A stretch of DNA of 39,138 nt from Bacteroidales bacterium (lineage in GTDB: Bacteria; Bacteroidota; Bacteroidia; Bacteroidales; UBA932): assembly GCA_017556765.1 (NCBI GenBank), contig JAFYME010000010.1:1-39138 (forward strand), written 5' to 3'. The notes beneath the pieces were generated by a model, which worked only from the letters and a program-made list of their open reading frames with translations, ran no database searches and had not been told where the DNA came from. Of the stretch, positions 26,797 to 36,013 are shown piece after piece (position 1 is the stretch's first letter; each line of letters starts with the position of its first letter). Position numbers and translations under genes: made by a program.

Positions 26797-28773
26797 GTGA
26801 AAAAACTGAGAATCTACATTTTAGCGCTCCTTTTCTGCTGTTTCATCAGTGCCGAAGCCGCTCCAAAAATCTACAATGTGACATCTCCTGACGGAAATAT
26901 CTCTGTTGAGATACAGGCCGGAGAAGACCTTTCGTACATGGTCAGATACGAAGGGGATCTCATAGTGGACAAGTCTGAAATCGCCATGACCCTGGCTGAC
27001 GGAACAGTTGTCGGAGCATCTTCGCGTATCACCTCCGCAAAGAAGAACCGCGTCGCTGAAAACATATCCGCGCCGCTCTACCGCCAGAAGGAATTCACCG
27101 CTGAAGCGAACGAGATCGTCCTGAAGATGAAGGGAGGCTTCAACGTGACATTCCGTGCATACAACGATGGCGTGGCATACAGATTCTCGACGACACTCAA
27201 TGGCGAGACCGTAGTGCTCTCGGAGACCGCCGAAGTGAATTTCGGCAAGGACAACCTTGCATGGCTGCCGTACTCGACCAATGAGCAGAAGCCTATGGCC
27301 ATGGCATTCCAGAACCTCTACGACAACTGCAGGCTCTCTCAGGCCAAGGACATCCTCGCCTTCCTTCCTGCCGCCGTAGACTGCGGCAACGTGAAGGTCA
27401 CAGTGATGGAAAGCGACCTGGAGGCATATCCGGGCATGTTCCTTTCCGTCGACAAGGAAAAGAAAGGCCTCAAGGGCGTATTCGCCCCATATCCCAAGAC
27501 ATACGACCATTACCCTTGGAGAATGCAGAAGTATGTGACTGAAGCAGAAGACTTCATTGCAAAGACAACAGGTCCCCGCAACTACCCATGGCGCGTTCTC
27601 GCAATCACATCATGCGACACGCAGCTCCCGACAAACAACCTCGTCTATGCCCTCGCATCGCCAAGCCGCATCGAGGACACATCGTGGATCAAGGGCGGAA
27701 AGGTAGCATGGGACTGGTGGAACGACTGGGGACTCAGCGGAGTCGACTTCGTTGCCGGCATCAACATGGACACATACAGGCATTACATCGACTTCGCGTC
27801 GAAAAACGGCATAGAATACATAGTTCTCGACGAAGGATGGTACGATCCTAAGGGCGGAGACATGCTCACTGTAATCCCTGAGCTTGATCTTGAGGAACTT
27901 ATCGCATACGGAAAGGACCGCAACGTGAACATCATCCTCTGGACCGTGTTCAATGTGCTTGACGACCAGCTCGAAGAGGCCTGCAGGAAGTACAGCAGCA
28001 TGGGAGTGGTAGGATTCAAGGTCGACTTCCTTGACCGTGACGACCAGACAGCCGTAGAGATGGCATACCGCATCGCTGAAAAATGTGCGGAATACAAGAT
28101 GACCCTCGACTACCACGGATTCTACAAGCCTACCGGCCTGAACCGTACATATCCGAACGTCATCAACTTCGAAGGCGTGTTCGGAATGGAGGAAGTCAAG
28201 TGGGCCGTTCCTGGCACAGACATGCCTCTGTACGACGTTACATTCCCGTTCATCAGAATGGCCAGCGGCCCTGTGGACTATACTCCGGGAGCCATGACAA
28301 ATGCAGCGAAAGCAGATTTCCAGGCGATCTACAACAATCCTATGAGCATGGGAACACGCTGCCACCAGCTTGCGACATACATAGTCCATGATTCTCCTCT
28401 GACAATGCTCTGCGACGCCCCTACAAACTACAAGGGCGAGGAAGAATGCGTGGAATTCATCGTTTCGATCCCTAACGACATCGACAAGACAGTGATTCCG
28501 GCAGGAAAGATCGGCGAATACATCGTCAGCGCAAGGGAGAAGGACGGAAAGTGGTATGTCGGCGGTATGACAAACTGGGATGCACGTGATATCGAGCTCA
28601 GCTTCGACTTCCTTCCTGAAGGAAAGACATACGAGGCTACATTCTTCGTTGATGGAGTGAACGCCGACAAGCAGGGCGAGGACTACCGCGTGGAGAAGAA
28701 GACAGTAAAGAAAGGCGACGTCGTCAAGATCCATATGGCTTCAGGCGGAGGATTCGCGGCAAGACTTGACTAA
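26797..28773 (+). CDS. GH97 retaining glycosidase (alpha-galactosidase / beta-L-arabinopyranosidase type)
   Basis: Periplasmic GH97 enzyme of 658 residues with a signal peptide (ILALLFCCFISAEAA). It has the N-terminal beta-sandwich (about 25-270) and the (beta/alpha)8 barrel with Asp410 in GFKVDFLDRDD as likely nucleophile and Glu459 in NFEGVFGME as likely acid/base. This Asp-type site is that of the retaining GH97 branch (alpha-galactosidases), not the inverting SusB alpha-glucosidases, which use Glu bases. Some retaining GH97 enzymes of B. thetaiotaomicron also cleave beta-L-arabinopyranosides (family knowledge), which fits this locus. The start is GTG: an in-frame TGA at 26791-26793 rules out an upstream start and the signal peptide requires this one. 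It is first in the GH97-GH43-GH127 operon. Confidence 0.9.
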   Translation: MKKLRIYILALLFCCFISAEAAPKIYNVTSPDGNISVEIQAGEDLSYMVRYEGDLIVDKSEIAMTLADGTVVGASSRITSAKKNRVAENISAPLYRQKEFTAEANEIVLKMKGGFNVTFRAYNDGVAYRFSTTLNGETVVLSETAEVNFGKDNLAWLPYSTNEQKPMAMAFQNLYDNCRLSQAKDILAFLPAAVDCGNVKVTVMESDLEAYPGMFLSVDKEKKGLKGVFAPYPKTYDHYPWRMQKYVTEAEDFIAKTTGPRNYPWRVLAITSCDTQLPTNNLVYALASPSRIEDTSWIKGGKVAWDWWNDWGLSGVDFVAGINMDTYRHYIDFASKNGIEYIVLDEGWYDPKGGDMLTVIPELDLEELIAYGKDRNVNIILWTVFNVLDDQLEEACRKYSSMGVVGFKVDFLDRDDQTAVEMAYRIAEKCAEYKMTLDYHGFYKPTGLNRTYPNVINFEGVFGMEEVKWAVPGTDMPLYDVTFPFIRMASGPVDYTPGAMTNAAKADFQAIYNNPMSMGTRCHQLATYIVHDSPLTMLCDAPTNYKGEEECVEFIVSIPNDIDKTVIPAGKIGEYIVSAREKDGKWYVGGMTNWDARDIELSFDFLPEGKTYEATFFVDGVNADKQGEDYRVEKKTVKKGDVVKIHMASGGGFAARLD

Positions 28774-28794
28774 CTAACTGATACACAACCAATA

Positions 28795-31212
28795 ATGAGA
28801 AAAACCCTTTTGACAATTGCAGCCTGCCTGGCCTTGACGTCAGGTTCGGCTCTCGCACAGACGATGCGCCATGACGCACCGGGTGCGGCCAATCCGGTTA
28901 TTCCCGGCTATTTCGCCGACCCGACCGTAAAGAAGTTCGGGGACACATTCTACATGTATGCTACGACAGACGGCAGCGGTGCAGGATTCGGTCCTGCGCA
29001 GGTATGGGTCAGCAAGGACTTCATGAACTGGACGCTCATGCCTATGAACTGGCCTGACACCCACTGGATCTGGGCTCCGGACTGCATGCAGCACACAGAC
29101 GGCAAATATTATTTCTATTACTGCCAGCCATGTACAATCCACGGCGGTGTCAGCGAGACTCCGCGCGGACCATGGACAAACCTCCTCGGCGAGAGTGACG
29201 CGGTGATGATCGAGGACCGCTTCGTATTCAATGCGATCACCCTCGACGGACAGACATTCGTGGACGATGACGGCTCCGTATACATGTATTGGGGAACATG
29301 GGGCATCTACGAAGGCTTCGGCTGCGGTTCAGGAAAGCTCAATCCGGACATGAAGTCATTCTCCGAGACCCGCCTCATTCCTAACACAGAGGTCACAGAC
29401 TTCTTCGAGGCTCCTTTCGTGATCAAGAGAAACGGCACATACTACTTCATGTATTCGTCTGACAGCTGCCATGACCATACATACCATGTGCAGTATGCGA
29501 CTTCAGACAAGCCGCTCGGCCCATATACATACCGCGGCACAATCCTCGAGACCAATGCAGACCGTACTGTAGACGGCCCGGGACACCACAGTATCCTTCA
29601 GGACGGCGACGACTATTATATAGTATACCACCGTCACGACAATCCGCACTCAAACCGCGGATTCCACCGTCAGCTCTGCATCGACAAGATGGAGTTTGCT
29701 GAGGACGGAAGCATCAAGAAGATCGTTCCGACCCACGAAGGCATCGGCCTCCTTGCTCCTTCTGTCGTAAAGAGCGAAAACCTCGCTTACCAGTGCAAGG
29801 TACGCGTATCTTCATACTATGACGACTTCTTCAAGCCTGAATTTGCCGTAGACGACAACAACGGAACACTCTGGAGACCACGCGGAATGGGACAGGAGTG
29901 GATCGAGCTCGACCTGGGAAAGGCTCAGAAGATCCAGACCATCTGGACACAGTTCGAATACGGAACACAGTTCTATCAGTACCTCATCGAGACTTCGAAG
30001 GACGGAAAGAACTGGGAGATCTTCGCTGACAAGCGCGACAACCGCCTTGCAGGCAGCCCTATGGTCGATTTCGGCAATGCAAAGGCACGTTATATCCGCA
30101 TAACCACAACCGGCGGACAGAAGAACGGCTTCAACGGAGCGATCTGGAACATAAAGGTTTACGGCGGCATAGAGGAGGCAAATCCACAGCAGTGGCTCGG
30201 CCTTACTGCAGCCGACTGGAACGGACGCGAGTGGAAGAACAACGAAGGTATGCTCGGAGGCTCATTCAAGATCGAGAAGGGCCATGTAAGCACAGGACGC
30301 TTCGCAGGACGCGACGCCATCATCCTCGCCCCTAACACCGTCCTTTCATACGAAAACAAGCTCATTTCTCCATCCAAGGAGCACACTCTCAGCGCTATGA
30401 CTTACAGAAACGGAGAGTGGACAGCATATGATCCGGCCCTTGCAGAAGGCAAGATCACAATCAGCAGCGGCGCTGAGAATCTCATCGTGACAAACCTCCG
30501 CTACTACAACTGGAAGCAGGACAAGTTCGAGACAGAATATGACCTCAGGACAGACATCGTACGCATGCCTGTGGCAGACTGGAACAAGAAGGGACTTCTC
30601 GTGGACATCGAGGCTGAGGAATTCGAGGCCGGAGACACCCTCTACTGGGGATTCGAGAACCGCGGAACCCTCGGCGGAAACTTCGAGCCAGTATCGCATC
30701 GCGGTGAGCCTGCAATCGTCAAGGAAATCGAGGGCAAGCTCGGTATCCACTTCACAGGAGAGCAGGTATTCCAGTCGGATTTCGCTATGCCGGCTACAGT
30801 ACGCGACAATGCTCCATACACTCTCGAGGCATGGATCCTCAACGAGGAAATCGCTCTGAATGAGTGTGTTGCAGACTTCACAAGCAGCCACGACGAGCTC
30901 GAGAAGATCATGTTCGTGAACGGAACAGAGCCTCGCTGCGGCGTGATGAACCACTACGCATGGTATGAGGATGCAGGATGGGAGGACGTGAAGAACCTCG
31001 CAGGAAAATGGCAGCACATCTATGTATGTTTCGACGGCCGTATCGAGCAGGTATGGATCAACGACATGCTTGTAAGCGAGAAGGACATCCAGATCATGGT
31101 CAAGCCGTCACAGTTCGTGCTCCTGGGACGCAATGCAGAGCACGAATGGCCATTCACCGGCTACCTCAACTCACTCAAGTTCTGGGACGAATACATCCCG
31201 TACAGGAAATAA
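28795..31212 (+). CDS. GH43 glycosidase with discoidin-like and LamG-like C-terminal domains
   Basis: An 805-residue secreted enzyme (signal peptide ending GSALAQ). The five-bladed GH43 domain at about 33-325 shows the three carboxylates: Asp42 in YFADPTV (base), Asp151 in TLDGQTFVDDDG (pKa modulator) and Glu205 in DFFEAPFVIK (acid). An F5/8 type C (CBM32-like) domain follows at about 335-465 (FAVDDNNGTLWRP, ARYIRITTTGG). The C-terminus at about 620-805 looks like a concanavalin/LamG-type sandwich (YTLEAWILNEE, KWQHIYVCFDG). Alpha-L-arabinofuranosidase is the best guess from the neighbours; beta-xylosidase or exo-galactanase cannot be excluded. It begins 21 bases after GH97. Confidence 0.85.
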   Translation: MRKTLLTIAACLALTSGSALAQTMRHDAPGAANPVIPGYFADPTVKKFGDTFYMYATTDGSGAGFGPAQVWVSKDFMNWTLMPMNWPDTHWIWAPDCMQHTDGKYYFYYCQPCTIHGGVSETPRGPWTNLLGESDAVMIEDRFVFNAITLDGQTFVDDDGSVYMYWGTWGIYEGFGCGSGKLNPDMKSFSETRLIPNTEVTDFFEAPFVIKRNGTYYFMYSSDSCHDHTYHVQYATSDKPLGPYTYRGTILETNADRTVDGPGHHSILQDGDDYYIVYHRHDNPHSNRGFHRQLCIDKMEFAEDGSIKKIVPTHEGIGLLAPSVVKSENLAYQCKVRVSSYYDDFFKPEFAVDDNNGTLWRPRGMGQEWIELDLGKAQKIQTIWTQFEYGTQFYQYLIETSKDGKNWEIFADKRDNRLAGSPMVDFGNAKARYIRITTTGGQKNGFNGAIWNIKVYGGIEEANPQQWLGLTAADWNGREWKNNEGMLGGSFKIEKGHVSTGRFAGRDAIILAPNTVLSYENKLISPSKEHTLSAMTYRNGEWTAYDPALAEGKITISSGAENLIVTNLRYYNWKQDKFETEYDLRTDIVRMPVADWNKKGLLVDIEAEEFEAGDTLYWGFENRGTLGGNFEPVSHRGEPAIVKEIEGKLGIHFTGEQVFQSDFAMPATVRDNAPYTLEAWILNEEIALNECVADFTSSHDELEKIMFVNGTEPRCGVMNHYAWYEDAGWEDVKNLAGKWQHIYVCFDGRIEQVWINDMLVSEKDIQIMVKPSQFVLLGRNAEHEWPFTGYLNSLKFWDEYIPYRK

Positions 31213-31247
31213 TTTTTTACTATCATAATAACTAACACAACAGACAA

Positions 31248-33656
31248 ATGAAAAGATTTATTGCTACATCTCTTCTTGCTGTGATCGCCGTAACTGGCTT
31301 TGCACAGGATAAGAAGCAGCAGTCACATGGTTATCCTATTGACCCTGTGCCATTTACATCAGTAAAGGTTACTGATGCATTCTGGGGCCAGCGCCTCCAG
31401 GCAAGCCGTGAGACAACAATTCCGCTCGCTTTCAGCAAGTGTGAGGAGACAGGTCGTTACGAGAACTTCGTAAAGGCAGCCAACCCAAGCGACTCTTATG
31501 AGGTAGGCGGTCTTGCATTCGACGACACTGACGTTTACAAGACTATCGAGGGTGCAAGCTACCTTCTCCAGACTTATCCGGACAAGAAGCTTGAGGCTTA
31601 CATCGACAGCGTTCTCGTTATCGTGAAGGCAGCTCAGGAGCCTGACGGATACCTCTACACAAGCCGTACAATGAACCCTAAGCATCCGCACGAGTGGGCT
31701 GGTACAGAGCGTTGGGAGCTTGTAGAGGACCTCAGCCATGAGTTCTACAACCTCGGTCACATGGTAGAGGGTGCAATCGCACACTACCAGGCTACAGGAA
31801 AGCGCAACTTCCTTGACATCGCCATCGCTTACGCTGACTGCGTATGCCGCGAGATCGGTGACGGCGCAGACCAGGTAGTACGCGTACCGGGCCACCAGAT
31901 CGCTGAGATGGCTCTTGCTAAGCTTTACCTTGTTACAGGAGAGAAGAAGTACCTCGACCAGGCCAAGTTCTTCCTTGACAAGCGTGGCTACACAACACGT
32001 ACAGACGAGTACAGCCAGGCTCACAAGCCGGTTCTCGAGCAGGATGAGGCTGTAGGACACGCAGTACGTGCAGCTTACATGTACGCAGGTATGGCTGACG
32101 TTGCCGCTCTTACAGGAGACCAGGGCTACATCGACGCTATCGACGCCATCTGGGACAACATCGTTACAAAGAAGCTCTACATCACAGGTGGTATCGGAGC
32201 TACAAGCAACGGTGAGGCTTTCGGTGAGAACTACGAGCTTCCTAACATGTCAGCATACTGCGAGACTTGCGCAGCCATCGGAAACGTTTACGTGAACCAT
32301 CGTCTCTTCCTCCTCCACGGAGAAAGCAAGTACTACGATGTTCTCGAGCGTACTCTCTACAACGGTCTTATCTCAGGTGTATCACTCGACGGTGGCGGAT
32401 TCTTCTATCCTAACCCTCTCGAGAGCATCGGCCAGCACCAGCGTCAGCCTTGGTTCGGCTGCGCATGCTGCCCTTCAAACATCTGCCGCTTCATCCCTTC
32501 ACTCCCAGGTTATGTATATGCTACAAAGGGTTCTGACGTTTACGTAAACCTCTTCATGTCAAATACTTCCAACCTTACTGTAAACGGAAAGAAGGTTCAG
32601 CTCTCACAGGAGACAAGATATCCATGGAACGGTGACATCGCCATCACTGTCGACAACAACAAGGCTAAAGCATGGACAATGAAGGTCCGTATCCCAGGTT
32701 GGGTACGCGGTCAGGTTGTTCCTAGCAATCTTTACGAGTACACTGACGGAAAGCGTCTCGGCTACAGCATCACCGTAAACGGCGAGAAGGTTGAGAGCGA
32801 GCTCCAGAACGGTTACTTCTGCATCAACCGCACATGGAAGAAGGGTGACGTTGTACGCGTTCACTTCGACATGGAGCCACGTACAGTGAAGGCCAACTAC
32901 AAGGTAGAGGCAGACCGCGGACGCATCTCTGTAGAGCGTGGTCCTATCGTTTACTGCGCAGAGTGGCCGGACAACGACTTCGACGTTCTCTCTATCCTCA
33001 TGAACCGCGAGCCTAAGTTCGAGGTTGTAGAGCGCCCAGACCTTCTTTACGGTCTCAACCAGCTCACAACAGACGCTCAGGTACTCAACTATGACGACAA
33101 CGGCCGTCTCGTTGCCGAGGACGTGAAGCTAACTCTCATCCCTTACTATGCATGGTGCCACAGAGGCAGCGGTTCAATGGCAGTATGGCTTCCACAGGAG
33201 CTTACAGCTACACGCCCTACAATGCCTGCAACACTCGCATCTGTCAGCAAGCTCGACGCTTCTACAAAGACTTCATCACTCAAGTCTATCGCTGACCGCC
33301 TCGTACCGAAGGATGAGTTCGACAGATCAATGCCTTACTACCACTGGTGGCCTGCACAGGCAACAACAGAGTGGATGACATACGAGTTCCCAGAGCCTGC
33401 AACTATCAAGAGCTCAACAGTTTACTGGTTTGACGACGGCCCATGGGGCGGTTGCCGCGTTCCAAAGTGGTGGAAGATCTACTACATGGACGAAGCCGGT
33501 GAGTGGCAGGAAGTACAGAACCCTGACAAGTATGAAACCGTAAAGGGTGCTGCAAACACAGTGAACTTCGATCCTGTTACCACAAAGAAGGTGAAGCTTG
33601 AGGTTCGTCAGCCAGACGACAACTCGGCAGGTCTCTTCGAGTGGGAAGTAAGATAA
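31248..33656 (+). CDS. GH127 beta-L-arabinofuranosidase
   Basis: Secreted 802-residue GH127 enzyme (signal peptide MKRFIATSLLAVIAVTGFAQ). It matches the HypBA1 active site: Glu323 in NGEAFGEN (acid/base position, 16 residues before the zinc Glu), Glu339-T-Cys341, and Cys407-Cys408 in GCACCPSN, with a Cys as nucleophile. HypBA1 of Bifidobacterium removes beta-L-Araf from hydroxyproline-linked arabino-oligosaccharides of extensin. An extra C-terminal beta domain (about 660-802, ATTEWMTYEFPEPATIKSST ... KVKLEVRQPD) resembles a discoidin fold. It is last in the three-enzyme operon, 35 bases after GH43. Its codon use appears richer in GTT/GCT than the two genes before it. Confidence 0.92.
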   Translation: MKRFIATSLLAVIAVTGFAQDKKQQSHGYPIDPVPFTSVKVTDAFWGQRLQASRETTIPLAFSKCEETGRYENFVKAANPSDSYEVGGLAFDDTDVYKTIEGASYLLQTYPDKKLEAYIDSVLVIVKAAQEPDGYLYTSRTMNPKHPHEWAGTERWELVEDLSHEFYNLGHMVEGAIAHYQATGKRNFLDIAIAYADCVCREIGDGADQVVRVPGHQIAEMALAKLYLVTGEKKYLDQAKFFLDKRGYTTRTDEYSQAHKPVLEQDEAVGHAVRAAYMYAGMADVAALTGDQGYIDAIDAIWDNIVTKKLYITGGIGATSNGEAFGENYELPNMSAYCETCAAIGNVYVNHRLFLLHGESKYYDVLERTLYNGLISGVSLDGGGFFYPNPLESIGQHQRQPWFGCACCPSNICRFIPSLPGYVYATKGSDVYVNLFMSNTSNLTVNGKKVQLSQETRYPWNGDIAITVDNNKAKAWTMKVRIPGWVRGQVVPSNLYEYTDGKRLGYSITVNGEKVESELQNGYFCINRTWKKGDVVRVHFDMEPRTVKANYKVEADRGRISVERGPIVYCAEWPDNDFDVLSILMNREPKFEVVERPDLLYGLNQLTTDAQVLNYDDNGRLVAEDVKLTLIPYYAWCHRGSGSMAVWLPQELTATRPTMPATLASVSKLDASTKTSSLKSIADRLVPKDEFDRSMPYYHWWPAQATTEWMTYEFPEPATIKSSTVYWFDDGPWGGCRVPKWWKIYYMDEAGEWQEVQNPDKYETVKGAANTVNFDPVTTKKVKLEVRQPDDNSAGLFEWEVR

Positions 33657-33684
33657 TTTTTTTCATAGTGTTTTTATTAAGGCA

Positions 33685-33731
33685 AGACTCTTACCTTTAA
33701 TGATTTATAATCAAAGACAAGGTAAGGGTCT
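33685..33731 (+). terminator. Hairpin after GH127, possible terminator or leader structure
   Basis: AGACTCTTACCTT (33685-33697) pairs with AAGGTAAGGGTCT (33719-33731) with one G-U pair and a 21-base loop. The following TTTGATTT is a poor U-tract, so termination is uncertain; it may partly separate the CAZyme operon from the aminopeptidase gene 95 bases downstream. Confidence 0.5.
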
Positions 33732-33751
33732 TTGATTTAGACAGATCGGAA

Positions 33752-35113
33752 ATGTTTTCAAAAGAGACCTATAAAGACAGACGCGAGGCCTTGAAAAAAA
33801 GCGTCGGAAGCGGTGTTCTCCTCTTCCTTGGCAACGAGGAAGTCGGAATGAACTATGCCGACAACACCTACCGTTTCCGTCAGGATTCGACTTTCCTGTA
33901 TTTCTTCGGCCTTGATTATGCCGGACTGGCCGCCGTGATCGACATCGACAACGACAAGGAAATCATCTTCGGCAACGAGCTCACTATCGACGACATAGTA
34001 TGGATGGGAACACAGCCTACATTGAAGGAGAAAGCCTTCAGCGTCGGCATCGTGGAGACCCAGCCTTTGAACAGCCTCAAGGATTATATCGAGAAGGCCA
34101 TGGCAAAGGGACAGACCATCCATCATCTTCCTGTCTACAGGGCTGAGCATACCGTGATACACTCCCTGATCGGCAAGGTGACCGAAGCCTCAATTCCATT
34201 CATCAAAGGAGTGGTGAACCTGAGGAACTACAAGACCGCGGAGGAGATCGTCGAGCTTGAGCGTGCATGTGACGTGACTGCAGACATGCATATCGCAGCC
34301 ATCAAGACTGCACGCGTAGGAATGAAGGAATACGAAGTGGCAGCAGCTCTTGAAGCCGTAGCTCAGGCAAACGGATGCTTCGTTTCATTCCCTACCATCG
34401 CCACAGTCAACGGACAGACCCTCCACAACCATTACCATGGAAACACCATCAAGGAGGGAGACATGGTCCTCATAGACGCAGGTGCGGAAACCGCCATGGG
34501 ATATTGCGGAGACATGTCTTCTACAATCTGTGCCGGAAAGACATTCTCTTCAAGGCAGAAGGAAATCTACGACATACAGGTTGCATCACACCTCGCGGCA
34601 GTGCAGGCCCTGAAGCCTGGAGTGCGTTTCAGCGATGTATATGACCTTTCATGCAGAGTGATCTGCGAAGGCCTGAAGGGCCTCGGAATCATGAAGGGAG
34701 ACCCTGCAGAGGCCGTTGCAGCCGGAGCCCATGCGATGTTCTTCCCTTGCGGACTTGGACATATGATGGGACTTGACGTCCATGACATGGAAAACCTCGG
34801 AGAGGTATGGGTCGGATATGACGGACAGCCTAAGAGCACTCAGTTCGGACGCAAGTCGCTCCGTCTTGCACGCCCTCTGGAGCCTGGATTCGTCCTCACG
34901 ATCGAGCCTGGAATCTATTTCATTCCTGAACTCATCGACCTGTGGAGATCAGAAGGCCGCTTCAAGGATTTCATCAATTACGATAAGGTCGAGACATACA
35001 AGGACTTCAGCGGTCTGAGAAACGAAGAAGACTATCTCATTACCGAAACAGGAGCCCGCAGGCTTGGAAAGAAGATTCCGTTAACGACAGAAGAAGTGGA
35101 GGCATTACGATGA
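33752..35113 (+). CDS. pepP: Xaa-Pro aminopeptidase, M24B family
   Basis: Cytoplasmic dinuclear-metal aminopeptidase that removes the N-terminal residue preceding proline. The 453 residues comprise the AMP_N domain (about 1-140) and the pita-bread catalytic domain. Metal ligands are visible: Asp242 and Asp254 in DAGAETAMGYCGD, His337 in CGLGHMMGLDVHD, then Glu in TIEPGIYF and Glu in YLITETGARRLG. No signal peptide is present. Its stop overlaps the start of the EamA transporter gene by 4 bases (ATGA). In this locus it could finish degradation of (hydroxy)proline-rich peptides; it may equally be a housekeeping enzyme. Confidence 0.92.
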   Translation: MFSKETYKDRREALKKSVGSGVLLFLGNEEVGMNYADNTYRFRQDSTFLYFFGLDYAGLAAVIDIDNDKEIIFGNELTIDDIVWMGTQPTLKEKAFSVGIVETQPLNSLKDYIEKAMAKGQTIHHLPVYRAEHTVIHSLIGKVTEASIPFIKGVVNLRNYKTAEEIVELERACDVTADMHIAAIKTARVGMKEYEVAAALEAVAQANGCFVSFPTIATVNGQTLHNHYHGNTIKEGDMVLIDAGAETAMGYCGDMSSTICAGKTFSSRQKEIYDIQVASHLAAVQALKPGVRFSDVYDLSCRVICEGLKGLGIMKGDPAEAVAAGAHAMFFPCGLGHMMGLDVHDMENLGEVWVGYDGQPKSTQFGRKSLRLARPLEPGFVLTIEPGIYFIPELIDLWRSEGRFKDFINYDKVETYKDFSGLRNEEDYLITETGARRLGKKIPLTTEEVEALR

Positions 35114-36006
35114 AACAGACAAACAAAGCAATATTATACGCCTGCATAGCAGTGCTCAGCTGGTCGACCGTAGCGACAGCGTTCAAGAAATCGCTCGAAC
35201 ATATTAGCCATTTCGAACTCGTGCTGGTGTCATGTGTGACATCGCTTCTGATTTTCGCCATCCTCATGACGATTCAGAAGAAATGGAGCCTTCTCAAGGG
35301 CCTCACAGGCAAGGAATGGGGCTATTTTGCCCTTCTGGGCCTTCTGAACCCCGTAGCATACTATCTGGTCCTTTTCAAGTCATATGACCTGCTTCCGGCC
35401 CAGGTAGCCCAGCCTATCAACTATGCATGGCCTATCGTGCTTGTGGTACTGCTGGCCATATTCACGAAGCAGCCTATCCAGCCCAAGAAATATATAGGCA
35501 TGGCGATCTCCCTTGGAGGTGTGGCCATGATCTCATTGGGAGGCGGCCAGGCATTGGGAGCAAAGCTTCCGCTGAGCGGACTTTTGCTTGCCGCCTTGAG
35601 CGCCTTCCTCTGGGCTTCATACTGGGTCGTGAACAACAAGAACAAGGAAAGATTTGACGCAAGCCTCGCCTTCTTCATGACCTTCCTTTTCGGAAGCATC
35701 TACATGACCATAGGCTCTTTCTTCGTCGGAGTTGACCTCAACACCGTTCCCGGCCTGCTCTGGGGATCGTATGTAGGAGCGTTTGAGATGGGTATTCCGT
35801 TCATATTCTTCGGAATGGCGATGAGAAAGACCGACAATCCGGCCCTGATCAACCAGCTCACCTATCTCTCACCGTTCATGTCGCTCTTCCTTATCTCCAT
35901 CGTACTTGGAGAGAAGATCGTGCCTACGACAATGATAGGTCTCGCCCTGATCGTCTTCGGTATCGTCTTCAACGAATATTTCGTAAAAAGCAAAGCATCA
36001 AAATAA
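35110..36006 (+). CDS. EamA-family (DMT superfamily) transporter
   Basis: Inner-membrane protein of 298 residues with ten hydrophobic segments and two EamA repeats (ACIAVLSWSTVATAFKKSL at the start; LSAFLWASYWVVNNK and MGIPFIFFGMAMRKTDNPAL in the second half). DMT members mostly export amino acids or other metabolites; cargo is not predictable. It is translationally coupled to the aminopeptidase gene, so peptide or amino-acid products are a reasonable guess. The second susC-like gene starts only 7 bases after its stop. Confidence 0.9.
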   Translation: MKQTNKAILYACIAVLSWSTVATAFKKSLEHISHFELVLVSCVTSLLIFAILMTIQKKWSLLKGLTGKEWGYFALLGLLNPVAYYLVLFKSYDLLPAQVAQPINYAWPIVLVVLLAIFTKQPIQPKKYIGMAISLGGVAMISLGGGQALGAKLPLSGLLLAALSAFLWASYWVVNNKNKERFDASLAFFMTFLFGSIYMTIGSFFVGVDLNTVPGLLWGSYVGAFEMGIPFIFFGMAMRKTDNPALINQLTYLSPFMSLFLISIVLGEKIVPTTMIGLALIVFGIVFNEYFVKSKASK

Positions 36007-36013
36007 TACATAA

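Noticed and set aside
27610-28734. A 374-codon open frame on the minus strand
   Set aside because: Antisense to the GH97 gene, whose catalytic residues are intact; no recognizable domain.
26797-28773. SusB-like starch enzyme reading of GH97
   Set aside because: The catalytic position is Asp in KVDF, not the Glu set of inverting SusB, and no starch genes are nearby.
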